Shown here: one piece after another, positions 1 through 8,738 of the stretch
Layout of the letters: the number at the start of each line of letters is the position of its first letter
How positions within the stretch are numbered: position 1 is the stretch's first letter
Assembly (NCBI GenBank): GCA_958367245.1
Contig: CATXEA010000009.1
Location: 1 to 64,000, forward strand
Length of the DNA stretch: 64,000 nt
Direction: 5' to 3'
Origin: an uncultured Blautia sp.
GTDB lineage: Bacteria; Bacillota; Clostridia; Lachnospirales; Lachnospiraceae
Translations under genes and position numbers: made by a program
The notes under the pieces: model-generated
What the model saw: only the letters and a program-made list of their open reading frames with translations
Told to the model about the DNA's origin: nothing
Databases searched by the model: none

Positions 1-798
1 ATTCTTAGGGTCTAAGAGATCCATGTTTGCTTCCCATAAGGAGTCGATAGTTCCAACATCTTTCCAGTAGCCTTTAAACTTATAAGCGTAAAGACCTCTG
101 CCGTCTGCCAGCATGGTAGGGATGATGTCCTTACCGAAGTCATGGTTGGAATCAGGATTTTTAATATCTGCAAGGAGCATTTTGCGAAGGAGCTTCCATG
201 TAAAGATATAGATACCCATAGAAGCAAGATTGCTCTTAGGATTAGCCGGTTTCTCTTCAAATTCTACGATACGTCCTGTTTCTGTATCTGTATTCATGAT
301 ACCGAAACGGCTTGCCTCTTTCATAGGAACTTCGATAACTGCGATGGTTGCGTCAGCGTTGTTCTCTTTATGATAGTTGAGCATTGCATCGTAGTTCATT
401 TTGTAGATGTGGTCGCCGGAAAGGATAAGTACATATTCCGGTGCAAAGGAGTCGATAAAATCGATATTCTGTGAAATCGCATCTGCGGTTCCTCGGTAAA
501 CATTCAGGTTCTCGTCTGCTTTTTCACGAGGCGGAAGAACATAGACACCACTCTCTTTCGCATCCAGACCCCAGCGTCCGCCTGCAGCAACGTAGCTGTT
601 GAGGAGAACGGATTCGTACTGTGTGAGCACGCCGACAACATCAATGCCGCTGTTCGCACAGTTGCTCAGTGGGAAATCTACGATACGATATTTTCCACCA
701 TATGAAACAGCCGGTTTAGCAACTTTATTTGTTAAGTCGTGAAGTCGGCTTCCGCGTCCACCGGCCAAAATCATAGCTAACATATTATTTTGTTTCAT
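1..798 (-). CDS. glgC: Glucose-1-phosphate adenylyltransferase, C-terminus cut by window edge
   Basis: Reading the minus strand from the ATG at 798 gives 266 codons that run off the window without a stop. The product begins MKQNNMLAMILAGGRGSRL, the nucleotide-binding loop of ADP-glucose pyrophosphorylases. It then shows KPAVSYGGKYRIVDF, the SGDHIYKMNY metal/nucleotide site and FEEKPANPKSN, all typical of bacterial GlgC. The enzyme makes ADP-glucose from glucose-1-phosphate and ATP, the committed step of glycogen synthesis. A GTGAGGG ribosome binding site lies about 6 bases before the ATG. The family is usually about 380-420 residues, so roughly a third is missing at the 3' side. The gene diverges from the polysaccharide cluster that starts at 1079. 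Function is secure; the rest of the glg operon is outside the window. Confidence 0.95.
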   Translation of the reverse strand, partial: MKQNNMLAMILAGGRGSRLHDLTNKVAKPAVSYGGKYRIVDFPLSNCANSGIDVVGVLTQYESVLLNSYVAAGGRWGLDAKESGVYVLPPREKADENLNVYRGTADAISQNIDFIDSFAPEYVLILSGDHIYKMNYDAMLNYHKENNADATIAVIEVPMKEASRFGIMNTDTETGRIVEFEEKPANPKSNLASMGIYIFTWKLLRKMLLADIKNPDSNHDFGKDIIPTMLADGRGLYAYKFKGYWKDVGTIDSLWEANMDLLDPKN

Positions 799-985
799 AA
801 TAAGCCCTCACTTTCTTTTGCTATGAAATATTATACAACTTTTTAAAAAGAATTACCATCTTTTTTAACAAAAATATTGGGAAAATATAGGAAAAATTTT
901 CAAGAAATGTCAAAAGTTATTTGCTTATCAAACTTTTTTGAAGAGAAAATTTGTGCTGGTAAATTCTATAAATTTACATGAATAA

Positions 986-1015
986 CTGGACGGCGCAAAA
1001 CTCTTACGTTATAAT
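986..1015 (+). promoter_or_regulatory. Probable promoter of the polysaccharide cluster
   Basis: A perfect TATAAT (1010-1015) sits about 65 bases before the first gene. A weak -35 candidate, CTGGAC (986-991), lies upstream at near-normal spacing. The rest of the glgC/glycosyltransferase divergent gap (799-1078) is AT-rich, and I see no other structure in it. Confidence 0.4.
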
Positions 1016-1078
1016 GAGGTAGTTAATCGAAACTGCAAAAAACGATAATACATATAAAATAGGATAAGAGGGATTTTT

Positions 1079-2476
1079 GTGAGTAAAAGAGAAGATTGTA
1101 AACGCTCCATAGTATTTTTTCTCGCCGGACTTCTGATTCTTGCCGTAACTCTGGTTTTTGCCTATGTATGGTACGACTATTATCTGGAGCGTCTGGCGTG
1201 GAAGCCGTTCTGGAGAAGAGGAAACTGGGTTATGATTGCGGTTTACGCTGTAATCTTTACTATGATTGCCAGACTGTATGGCGGGCTGAAGGTTGGATAT
1301 TTAAAGAAGATAGATGAATTTTATTCTCTGACTCTGACTGTAATCTGTGCGAACATTGCAGAATATGTTCAGATTACTCTTGTCAACCGTTATTTTCTGG
1401 ATCCGCTGCCTCTTGTAAAGATGACAGGCGTTCAGATTGTTCTGGTTGTTTGCTGGATTTTTGCATCCGGACATATTTATTCAAGAATATACAGAGCCAG
1501 AAGGCTTCTTGTGATTCATGGAGACAGAGACCCGGGTGACCTTATTGATAAGATGAATTCACGTAAAGATAAGTATAATGTCAGCGGAAAGGTTCATGTA
1601 AAAGCGGGAGAAAGCATCATCCATGAGATGATGGAAGATTACGATGGTGTGATTATCTGGGATTTGCCGTCCTCAGAGAGAAACAGATATTTGAAATACT
1701 GCTTTGCACATTCCATTCGCTGCTATATGAGTCCGAAGATTTCAGACGTTATTATTATGGGAAGCGACCGTATCCACCTTTTTGATACGCCTCTTCTTAT
1801 GTCGAGGAATATGGGGCTTTCTCTGGAGCAGAGGGCTGCCAAGAGGGCGGTAGATATTCTGGTTTCCGCAATGGGAATCATCCTGACTTCACCGATTATG
1901 CTTGTCATTGCTATCCTTGTGAAGCTATATGACGGAGGTCCTGTATTTTATTTTCAGGACCGTCTGACTCTGGATGGGAAAACATTTAAAATCTGCAAAT
2001 TCCGCAGTATGTGCGTGGATTCCGAGAAGAAGGGCGCGCGTCTTGCGTCACGCAATGATTCCAGAATCACGCCTGTGGGAAATGTGCTTCGTCGTCTTCA
2101 TCTTGACGAACTTCCGCAGCTTTTCAATGTGTTTAAGGGGGATATGTCTCTGGTAGGACCCCGTCCGGAACGAAGCGAGATTATGAAAGAATATGAGAAA
2201 GAGCTTCCGGAGTTTTATTATCGCCTGAAGGTGAAGGGAGGGCTTACCGGATACGCGCAGGTGTATGGTAAGTACAATACTACGCCTTATGATAAGCTGA
2301 AGCTGGATTTGTTCTATATTGAGAATTATTCGTTCCTTCTGGATATCAAGCTTTTGTTTATGACAGTGAAGATTTTTTTCCAGAAAGAGACTTCAGAGGG
2401 TGTAAGTGATAATCAGGTAAATGCGCTGAAAGATTCTGCGCGCACTTCTGAAAAAGAGGAGGAAAAATGCCGGTAA
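1079..2476 (+). CDS. Polyprenyl-phosphate glycosyl-1-phosphate transferase (initiating sugar transferase)
   Basis: This 465-residue membrane enzyme starts at GTG 1079 behind a GGATAAGAGGG ribosome binding site. The N-terminal part has several hydrophobic helices (for example residues 10-32 and 45-65), followed by a CoA-binding-like soluble segment. From about residue 255 it carries the bacterial sugar transferase domain: a re-entrant hydrophobic helix, then KFRSM, DELPQLFNV and GDMSLVGPRPE, the signature of WcaJ/WbaP/EpsL-type enzymes. By family it moves a sugar-1-phosphate from a UDP-sugar onto undecaprenyl phosphate at the cytoplasmic membrane face and so primes a capsule or exopolysaccharide repeat. 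It is the first gene of a co-directional cluster and overlaps the next gene by 10 bases, implying translational coupling. Which sugar it transfers cannot be told. Confidence 0.9.
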   Translation: MSKREDCKRSIVFFLAGLLILAVTLVFAYVWYDYYLERLAWKPFWRRGNWVMIAVYAVIFTMIARLYGGLKVGYLKKIDEFYSLTLTVICANIAEYVQITLVNRYFLDPLPLVKMTGVQIVLVVCWIFASGHIYSRIYRARRLLVIHGDRDPGDLIDKMNSRKDKYNVSGKVHVKAGESIIHEMMEDYDGVIIWDLPSSERNRYLKYCFAHSIRCYMSPKISDVIIMGSDRIHLFDTPLLMSRNMGLSLEQRAAKRAVDILVSAMGIILTSPIMLVIAILVKLYDGGPVFYFQDRLTLDGKTFKICKFRSMCVDSEKKGARLASRNDSRITPVGNVLRRLHLDELPQLFNVFKGDMSLVGPRPERSEIMKEYEKELPEFYYRLKVKGGLTGYAQVYGKYNTTPYDKLKLDLFYIENYSFLLDIKLLFMTVKIFFQKETSEGVSDNQVNALKDSARTSEKEEEKCR

Positions 2477-3234
2477 TTTCTGTAGTTATGCCTGTGTATA
2501 ACGGGGAAAAATATATAAAACAGGCTGTGGATTCCGTTTTTGCCCAGGAGGTTCCTCTGGAACTTCTTGTGATTGACGACGGTTCTACAGACGGTACGGA
2601 GGAAGTCCTGTCTGCTTACAATGGCAGAAAGGACTTTCGATATATAAAGAACGAAAAAAATATGGGAGCAGCAGGTTCAAGAAACCGCGGTGTCCGCGAG
2701 GCGGAAGGAATGTATATTGCATTTCTCGATGCGGACGACTGGTGGGCGGAAGGGAAACTGAAAGAGCAGCTTGAGGTTCTTAAAAGAACGGGAGCTGTAC
2801 TTTGCTCCACTGCAAGGGAAATGATGAATCCGGATGGGAGTTCTACAGGAAGTGTAATTCCGGTAAAAGATACAATTACATATCGGAGACTTTTAAGCCA
2901 CAACAGTATCAACTGCTCTTCTGTGGTGATTAAGAGAGAGGCTGCGCTGGAATTTCCGATGGAACACGACGACAGCCATGAAGATTATATAACATGGCTG
3001 AAGGTTTTGAAAAAGTATGGATTTGCTGCAGGGATTAACAAACCTTATCTGAAATACCGCCTGAGTGAAGGAGGAAAATCCAGAGATAAAAGAAAGTCTG
3101 CTGTTATGACCTACAGGGTTTACCGCTATATGGGATACGGATTTTTTAAGAGCATGTTATTTTTTGTTTCCTATGCATTTCATGGTATTTATAAGTATTT
3201 TAATGTTTTTAAAAATATATTCCAAAAATCATAA
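2467..3234 (+). CDS. Glycosyltransferase family 2
   Basis: The 255-residue protein begins with SVVMPVYNGEKYI and continues with VIDDGSTDGT and the metal-binding FLDADDWW (DxD-type), the GT-A fold pattern of family 2 glycosyltransferases. The acceptor half contains HEDYITWLK, the ED that normally supplies the catalytic base. The C-terminus carries a basic, aromatic stretch that may sit on the membrane. It overlaps the upstream initiating transferase by 10 bases, so it probably adds the second sugar to the lipid-linked intermediate. Donor and acceptor are unknown. Confidence 0.9.
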   Translation: MPVISVVMPVYNGEKYIKQAVDSVFAQEVPLELLVIDDGSTDGTEEVLSAYNGRKDFRYIKNEKNMGAAGSRNRGVREAEGMYIAFLDADDWWAEGKLKEQLEVLKRTGAVLCSTAREMMNPDGSSTGSVIPVKDTITYRRLLSHNSINCSSVVIKREAALEFPMEHDDSHEDYITWLKVLKKYGFAAGINKPYLKYRLSEGGKSRDKRKSAVMTYRVYRYMGYGFFKSMLFFVSYAFHGIYKYFNVFKNIFQKS

Positions 3235-3280
3235 AAATATGTTATAATTTCACCGAAACTACGCGGGAGGGGAAGTGTAA

Positions 3281-4423
3281 ATGAAAAAAAAGGCAGAGCG
3301 GCCCAATGTGCCGTATTCCTATTTGATAGATAATATTAAAGTTTTACTTATTTTTCTTGTTGTATTTAATCATATTATTGCTTTTTGCCTTGTCAAAGAG
3401 GATATTGTGATTCGATATATATGGTATGCGATTACCATTTTCCACATGCCGGCTTTTATTTTCGTGTCAGGATATTTGTCCAAGAAGCCGCAGAATGTTA
3501 TGAAGAATGTGAAGAACCTTCTGATTCCATATATTCTGGGGTACAGCCTTACCTGGTATTCGCAGATCTGGCTGGGAAAGAAGATTGATTATGAGCTTTT
3601 AAGACCGTCAGGAACGGTTATGTGGTTTGTTCTTGCGCTGTTTATTTACAGGCTGACGATAGAGGCGTTCGGTAAGATGCGCTTCATTGTTCCGCTGAGT
3701 ATTATTTTTGCATTGTGGGCAGGAACAAGGGCAGAGTTTACCACTTACCTGTCATCCTCAAGAATTGTGGTATTTTTCCCGTTCTTTGTGGCAGGGTATC
3801 TTTGGAAGAGCGAATATATTAAGGCAGTTCGCGAGTTTAAAGGGAAGTGGATTCTCATTCCTCTGACGGGACTGATTCTTTTTGCAGTTCCCAATTATAT
3901 GATTACCAATTCCATGCCGGTTGATATTTTCAGAGGAAATCACAGTTACATGATCTGTGGTCTGGAAGTCGGAGAAGGTATTGTCATCAGACTTCTGATG
4001 TACCTGATTTCATTCCTGGTAATCTATACAATGCTGGCTGTAATGCCGGATATCAAGCTTCCGCTTACTTTTATCGGAAGAAATACAATGGGAATTTACT
4101 TTTTCCATTATCCGATTATGATTATTATGAATGGATTGTTTATCCTTCGTATTCCGGAGCTTATGAATGTATGGGCGCTTCTTGGTGTTTCTCTTATATT
4201 TGTGCTTGTTCTGGGAAGTCTTCCGGTGGACTGGCTTTATACTAATTTCCTGAATCTTTTGACCTTTATACTGTTTAAGAAGGATAAGACGGTTCGGGAT
4301 GAAGGTCTTGAAGAAGAGTTTGACAGTGATGAGGATGAGTTCCAGAGCCTTCTGCGCAGAAGAAGGGCGATTGAGGAGCTTGCGGCTACATTGGAAACAG
4401 ACGATGCGCCGGATGAAAAATAG
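3281..4423 (+). CDS. Acyltransferase 3 family membrane protein
   Basis: This protein of 380 residues has about ten hydrophobic helices. It opens with DNIKVLLIFLVVFNHII, the helix in which acyltransferase-3 proteins place an essential His near an Arg/Asp, followed by FHMPAFIFVSGYLSKK, a hallmark of the family (compare OafA, WecH, YfcC-like). Such proteins transfer acetyl or similar groups to sugars across the membrane. The last 60 residues are a charged, acidic cytoplasmic tail (EEEFDSDEDEFQ...RRRRAIEELAA) that is not part of the core fold. The ribosome binding site is GGGAGGGGAAG. Role in this cluster: probably O-acylation of the surface polysaccharide (inference). Confidence 0.85.
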   Translation: MKKKAERPNVPYSYLIDNIKVLLIFLVVFNHIIAFCLVKEDIVIRYIWYAITIFHMPAFIFVSGYLSKKPQNVMKNVKNLLIPYILGYSLTWYSQIWLGKKIDYELLRPSGTVMWFVLALFIYRLTIEAFGKMRFIVPLSIIFALWAGTRAEFTTYLSSSRIVVFFPFFVAGYLWKSEYIKAVREFKGKWILIPLTGLILFAVPNYMITNSMPVDIFRGNHSYMICGLEVGEGIVIRLLMYLISFLVIYTMLAVMPDIKLPLTFIGRNTMGIYFFHYPIMIIMNGLFILRIPELMNVWALLGVSLIFVLVLGSLPVDWLYTNFLNLLTFILFKKDKTVRDEGLEEEFDSDEDEFQSLLRRRRAIEELAATLETDDAPDEK

Positions 4424-4451
4424 AGCTTGCAGCGGTTTTTAAACACGATTC

Positions 4452-4482
4452 AAAGACAGTCTTTCGGGGCTGTCTTTTTGTT
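4452..4482 (+). terminator. Rho-independent terminator after the acyltransferase
   Basis: AAAGACAG (4452-4459) pairs with CTGTCTTT (4470-4477) around a 10-base loop, followed by a T run. It divides the cluster into two transcription units, because a promoter follows directly. Confidence 0.8.
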
Positions 4483-4492
4483 TGGGAAAAAG

Positions 4493-4521
4493 ATGACGCA
4501 TGATGTAAGTTATGCTATAAT
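4493..4521 (+). promoter_or_regulatory. Promoter of the second half of the polysaccharide cluster
   Basis: An extended -10 (TGCTATAAT, hexamer 4516-4521) lies 17 bases after ATGACG (4493-4498). It sits just past the terminator and about 100 bases before the ATG of the TagD-oxidoreductase gene. Confidence 0.6.
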
Positions 4522-4619
4522 AAGGGGAAGTATAGATATGTACCGAAATGAGCCGGTACAGGATATGGGAATACTATAGACGGGGGAAGCTTCTACAAAG
4601 AAAGAACAGGGGTATATTT

Positions 4620-5921
4620 ATGAAAAAAGTTATAACCTATGGTACCTTCGATTTGTTTCATCGGGGGCATTACAATATTATAAAACGAGCCAAAGCGCTT
4701 GGAGATTATTTGATCGTTGGCGTTACAAGTGAAAGCTATGACATTGAGCGGGGTAAGCTTAACGTCAGAGACAGTCTGATCAAACGAATCGAAAATGTGC
4801 GGAAAACAGGTCTTGCAGACGAGATTATCATAGAGGAATATCAGGGTCAGAAGATTAATGATATCATCAAATATAACATAGACCTTCTGGTGGTAGGCTC
4901 CGACTGGAGAGGGAAGTTTGATTATCTGAAAAATTACTGCGATGTGATGTATCTGGAGAGGACCAAAAATATTTCCAGTACAAAGATACGAAGCGAGGGA
5001 ATTATTTTTAATATCGGAGTTGTCACGGATGATATTAATGACAATGGAATCGTATCAGAGACCAAGTTTGTAAGCGGGCTTCATGTAGAGCGTGTTTATT
5101 CCGATGAACCGGAGGTGGCAGAGGCTTTTCGTGACAAATACGAACTGGATTCCTGCTGGACGGACTACGATGAATTTCTTTCGGATCTTGACATTGTTTA
5201 TATCAAGTGCAGCCAGAAACGAAGAGCAGATTATATTGAAAGAGCCATTGAACAGAATAAATATGTAATCAGCGATACGCCGATGACCCTTTCTCCGGAG
5301 AAGCTTCAGGCTCTGTTTGATAAGGCGAAGGAGCATCAGGTGGTTCTTGTGGAAAGACTGACGCTCGTTTATCTGCGGGCATTTAATCAGCTTGTGTGGC
5401 ATGTTCACAGCAATCTGGTGGGAGACATCATAAGTGTGAAGTGCGCTATCTGTCAGGACGATTTCGAGGGCGGTAAGTCCTTTAATGAGACAGTGAGTCA
5501 TGCAATAGGCGCGATTATTAAGCTTTTGGGCAGAGAATGTCTGGATGTGAGTACAAATGCGGTTACAGATGCGCAGGGCAACTTCGTGTATGATGTGATT
5601 ACCATGAAGTACAAAAACGCTCTCGCGACTATTGAGATTGGCTCTACAGTTGATGTGGAGGATGAACTTGTAATTATCGGAAGCAGCGGCCGTGTGACAA
5701 TACCAAACGACTGGTGGAATACAGGGTATTTCGAGGCAAAAATAGAGGGGAATGAATTCCTGAAGAGGTACAGCTTCAATTTCGAAGGAAACGGTCTTCG
5801 TTATCTGCTTCAGGAGCTTCTGATTATGATACGAGATAAGAGAACAGAATGTACAAGACTTTTCTACGATGAATCACTGCTTTTGTCAGAGATTTTAAAG
5901 AAGATAAATCAGAGAGGATAA
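4620..5921 (+). CDS. Cytidylyltransferase (TagD-like) fused to a Gfo/Idh/MocA oxidoreductase
   Basis: I place the start at ATG 4620 (433 residues). An AGGGG ribosome binding site precedes it by 7 bases and the product then opens directly with the family N-terminus; an in-frame ATG at 4548 has no such support. Residues 1-130 are a glycerol-3-phosphate cytidylyltransferase-like domain: TYGTFDLFHRGHYNI holds the HxGH nucleotide-binding motif, and SSTKIRSEG is the ISSTxIR motif. From about residue 135 follows a Gfo/Idh/MocA NAD(P)-dependent oxidoreductase: a weak Rossmann entry (NIGVVTDDIND), then SDTPMTLSPE and VVLVERLTLVYLRAFNQ, which aligns with the C-terminal substrate domain. The fusion suggests that one protein both oxidises or reduces a small polyol phosphate and activates it with CTP. 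A plain CDP-glycerol role is the alternative. It is followed after 3 bases by the TPR gene. Confidence 0.8.
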   Translation: MKKVITYGTFDLFHRGHYNIIKRAKALGDYLIVGVTSESYDIERGKLNVRDSLIKRIENVRKTGLADEIIIEEYQGQKINDIIKYNIDLLVVGSDWRGKFDYLKNYCDVMYLERTKNISSTKIRSEGIIFNIGVVTDDINDNGIVSETKFVSGLHVERVYSDEPEVAEAFRDKYELDSCWTDYDEFLSDLDIVYIKCSQKRRADYIERAIEQNKYVISDTPMTLSPEKLQALFDKAKEHQVVLVERLTLVYLRAFNQLVWHVHSNLVGDIISVKCAICQDDFEGGKSFNETVSHAIGAIIKLLGRECLDVSTNAVTDAQGNFVYDVITMKYKNALATIEIGSTVDVEDELVIIGSSGRVTIPNDWWNTGYFEAKIEGNEFLKRYSFNFEGNGLRYLLQELLIMIRDKRTECTRLFYDESLLLSEILKKINQRG

Positions 5922-5924
5922 TAA

Positions 5925-7532
5925 ATGTCAGAGAAACAGGAGCAGCTTCTGAAACTGTTGAATGAAATAGAAAAAGAAGGCGGGGAACAGTCGGAGCCGG
6001 ACGGAATTGATTTCGGTGAATTCAGGAAAGATTTTCTGGCGGCTGTTGATACTGGCAAAGCCCGCCGGATGCTGGCTCTTGAAGAAAAGAACAGCCGGCT
6101 TTATGCGAAAAAGGAACAGGCTCTTATAAGACAGGGAAAAGAAATCAAGGGGCGTGTTGTGGCAGCGGATTTAAAGGCGCGGATAGAAGAAAGCGGCCGC
6201 AGTCTGAAAGAAATGATTGAGAACAAAATGTTCTATAATTTAGCTGCCCTTTTTGAAGACTACTATCGTGTTCAGTTAAGTCCGGACTTTATTGGCTCTA
6301 TGGAAGAGCCTGAGGAGGACATTTTCTGCCATCCGGTCTTGATAGAGCTGGATGATGAGACGTTTCTGGCTGCGGTAATGACGCTTCTTTATACAGAGCA
6401 GTTTTACAGTGCAGACCGTATCCTGCAGATTCGTGAAGAGAAAGGGCAGACAGGTCCGGAAATGCAAACGATCAGAAGTGATCTGGAGCGGTTCAGGAAA
6501 GCAGCGGAGCATTATGAAAAAAGAGAATTGCAGGAAGCAGAAGAGGTTTTTGGAGATTTACCGGACAGATATCCTGAAAATTCCGGTTTTTTGAAATTTA
6601 AGTGTCGTTTTGTGATGGAGCGCGCGCAGGAGAAACAAAGAGAAGCCGAACGGTTCATCGACAATTGCCTGAGGCTTTTTCCGGAGGACGGATACTTTAT
6701 AAAATATAAGGCAGACCTTCTGTGGATGAAGGGGAGCTGCAGGAATGCGCTGGAGCTCTACGCGCAGGCAAGAGCAAAAACATCAGATTCGCTTCCGCTG
6801 ATGGAGATGGAAAGACTTCTTGGCACATGTAAACAGGAGGTGCTTGATACCTGCGAGAGACTTCTGGAATATAGGGCGAAAGAGGAAGCCGGACAGCTTA
6901 TGGAGCTTTGGAAAAACCTTATGCCCGGCGACGAGGAGGTAAAAGCCTGTCTCTGTCTTACGAAGGTCGAAAGAGCCCGTACACAGGGAGAGCTGGAAGC
7001 TGTTATCAGAGAGATTCTTGAAAAAATAGAAAAATCTATGGCAGCAGCGTCTGTCCGTAAGGAGGGAGAGACGCCGGAAATGAAGCAGCCGGAGCAGTGG
7101 TATGATTATTATAAAAAAGCTCTCACAAGGGCTTGGAGGAGACTGGGATATCCACAGGAGCTGGCAGCGCTTTATACGGAGGTGAAATGCGCTTCCGAGG
7201 AGAGTGAGCTGGAATGGCTGGCTGAAGAAATCAGGAGTCATCGTATTAAGAAAGAGATGCGGGCAGAAGCGTGTAAGCTTGTGGGAGACGTTCGCATGAA
7301 ACAGGGGCGGACGAAGGCGGCTTTCGAAAGTTACCGCAAAGCGCTGGAACTGGTGAATCCTTCCTATATAAAGACGGAGCTTATCAGGATTATTCTTTCA
7401 GATCTTTCCCGTGGGGACAAAAAAGTGCGTTCCTTTGCGAAAGATTCAGATGCAGCCCCATTTCTTGACGGCTGGCTTGACAAATACGGTACACTGGAGG
7501 ATATCAGCCAAATGGCAGGCAGGCTGGTGTGA
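5925..7532 (+). CDS. TPR-like repeat protein of unknown function
   Basis: This is a soluble, highly charged 535-residue protein with no signal peptide or membrane segment. The N-terminal 100 residues are Glu/Lys-rich and probably coiled-coil. From about 150 on, the helices repeat in a tetratricopeptide-like pattern (for example AAEHYEKRELQEAEEVFGD, then DLLWMKGSCRNALELYAQA, and near the C-terminus KLVGDVRMKQGRTKAAFES). It starts 3 bases after the TagD-oxidoreductase stop and ends 15 bases before the LicD-like gene, so all three are very likely one operon and may form a complex. I do not recognise a specific family. A scaffolding role in polysaccharide modification is only an inference from context. 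Confidence 0.65.
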   Translation: MSEKQEQLLKLLNEIEKEGGEQSEPDGIDFGEFRKDFLAAVDTGKARRMLALEEKNSRLYAKKEQALIRQGKEIKGRVVAADLKARIEESGRSLKEMIENKMFYNLAALFEDYYRVQLSPDFIGSMEEPEEDIFCHPVLIELDDETFLAAVMTLLYTEQFYSADRILQIREEKGQTGPEMQTIRSDLERFRKAAEHYEKRELQEAEEVFGDLPDRYPENSGFLKFKCRFVMERAQEKQREAERFIDNCLRLFPEDGYFIKYKADLLWMKGSCRNALELYAQARAKTSDSLPLMEMERLLGTCKQEVLDTCERLLEYRAKEEAGQLMELWKNLMPGDEEVKACLCLTKVERARTQGELEAVIREILEKIEKSMAAASVRKEGETPEMKQPEQWYDYYKKALTRAWRRLGYPQELAALYTEVKCASEESELEWLAEEIRSHRIKKEMRAEACKLVGDVRMKQGRTKAAFESYRKALELVNPSYIKTELIRIILSDLSRGDKKVRSFAKDSDAAPFLDGWLDKYGTLEDISQMAGRLV

Positions 7533-7547
7533 CGGAGAAAGGGAGAA

Positions 7548-8714
7548 ATGAGTTTGTTAAGAAAAGAACAGCAGGTAGTTCTGTCTCTTTTAAAAGAGAT
7601 AGATAAGATTTGCCGGAAAGAAAAAATAGATTATTATCTGTCGCCGCGTCTTACTCTGTGCGCGATAACGGGGCAGTCCCTTCCTTCCGACCCTATGGCA
7701 GGGGAAATTCTGATGAAAGTAGGAGAGATGGAGCGGTTCCGTCTGGCTGTTGAGGACAGAATCTCAACAGGAAGAGCGTTGGAATCTATGAAGAGCCATA
7801 AGTGGTTTCCGGGATTTTATCTGCGTTATGAAGATACGAATACGCTATGCTTCAATATGGACGCAGGGCGGGATTATGAAATTCCGGCAATTGGAATTAA
7901 TGTCCTTCCTCTGAGAACGGAAATTACGCCGGGGAATTTAAGGAGACAGAACGCCAGAGAAGAAAAAGGCTGGCTTCAGCTCTGCGGGAAATTATCCGGA
8001 GAAAAGGATTTTCGGGATCTTTCTGCAGAAATGGCAGTGACCGTGCGCTGTACAGGAGGTCAGGAACGGCTTGGAAATAAGCTTTACGATGAGTTCTGCA
8101 AAAGACAGCAGAATCCGGATGCAGACGCTTACTTTTTGAAAGAGGGGAAAATGACGACAGTTTTTCCTGCAAAGATATTTCTGAAGACAGCGAAGGTAGA
8201 GCTGGAGGGAGAAGAGTTTTTTGCTCCCTATGATATCAGAGGATATCTTCGTATCTGCTATGGAGACGATTATTTAAACAGGAAAGAACCCGATTATACG
8301 GAGCCTTCGCAGATGATTGTGAGCGCTTACATGAGCTGGGAAAAATTCAGCAGAGAAAATAACGGACTGGAACAGATGATTGCTGCGCGTCTTCGCAGGC
8401 AAAAACGTCTGGAAAAGGACAGGAAAAGAGATAAATATCTGGATGAGTGCTGGGATTATGCCCGTTTTTGCGCAGAGAGGCTTCGGCTTGGCGCATACTA
8501 TAAGAAGAAAAAGGATTACATCCTTAATTTATATAAGAATGAAGATTACCTCACTCTGGAGCAAGTTTTTAAACCATATTCAAAAATGATGCTGAAAAGC
8601 CTCCTTAAAGAAGAGGTCTTTCTGGAGGATGAGGAGATTTTTGATATTTATATGGACGTTCTGGATAAAACAGGAAAGGCGGCACAGAAGAGTCAGATTC
8701 GGGAACTTATCTGA
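7548..8714 (+). CDS. LicD-related protein with eroded catalytic motif
   Basis: The 388-residue protein starts with LLKEIDKICRKEKIDYYLSPRLTLCAI, the same layout as LicD phosphotransferases (LLK-EID-IC-KH-I-Y-L-GGTLLGA). Where LicD proteins carry the metal-binding DDDID motif it reads SLPSDPMAGEILMKVGEMERF, so the acidic residues are gone while the following helix is kept. LicD proteins move phosphocholine or other nucleotide-activated alcohol phosphates onto surface glycans. That fits a cluster with a CTP-dependent cytidylyltransferase. The C-terminal 150 residues (from EPDYTEPSQM) are helical, basic and unfamiliar. Either this is a non-catalytic partner or a divergent enzyme with a relocated metal site. 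The start at ATG 7548 follows AGAAAGGGAGAA. Confidence 0.6.
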   Translation: MSLLRKEQQVVLSLLKEIDKICRKEKIDYYLSPRLTLCAITGQSLPSDPMAGEILMKVGEMERFRLAVEDRISTGRALESMKSHKWFPGFYLRYEDTNTLCFNMDAGRDYEIPAIGINVLPLRTEITPGNLRRQNAREEKGWLQLCGKLSGEKDFRDLSAEMAVTVRCTGGQERLGNKLYDEFCKRQQNPDADAYFLKEGKMTTVFPAKIFLKTAKVELEGEEFFAPYDIRGYLRICYGDDYLNRKEPDYTEPSQMIVSAYMSWEKFSRENNGLEQMIAARLRRQKRLEKDRKRDKYLDECWDYARFCAERLRLGAYYKKKKDYILNLYKNEDYLTLEQVFKPYSKMMLKSLLKEEVFLEDEEIFDIYMDVLDKTGKAAQKSQIRELI

Positions 8715-8738
8715 TATACTGTAAGAATGGAGGAGATT

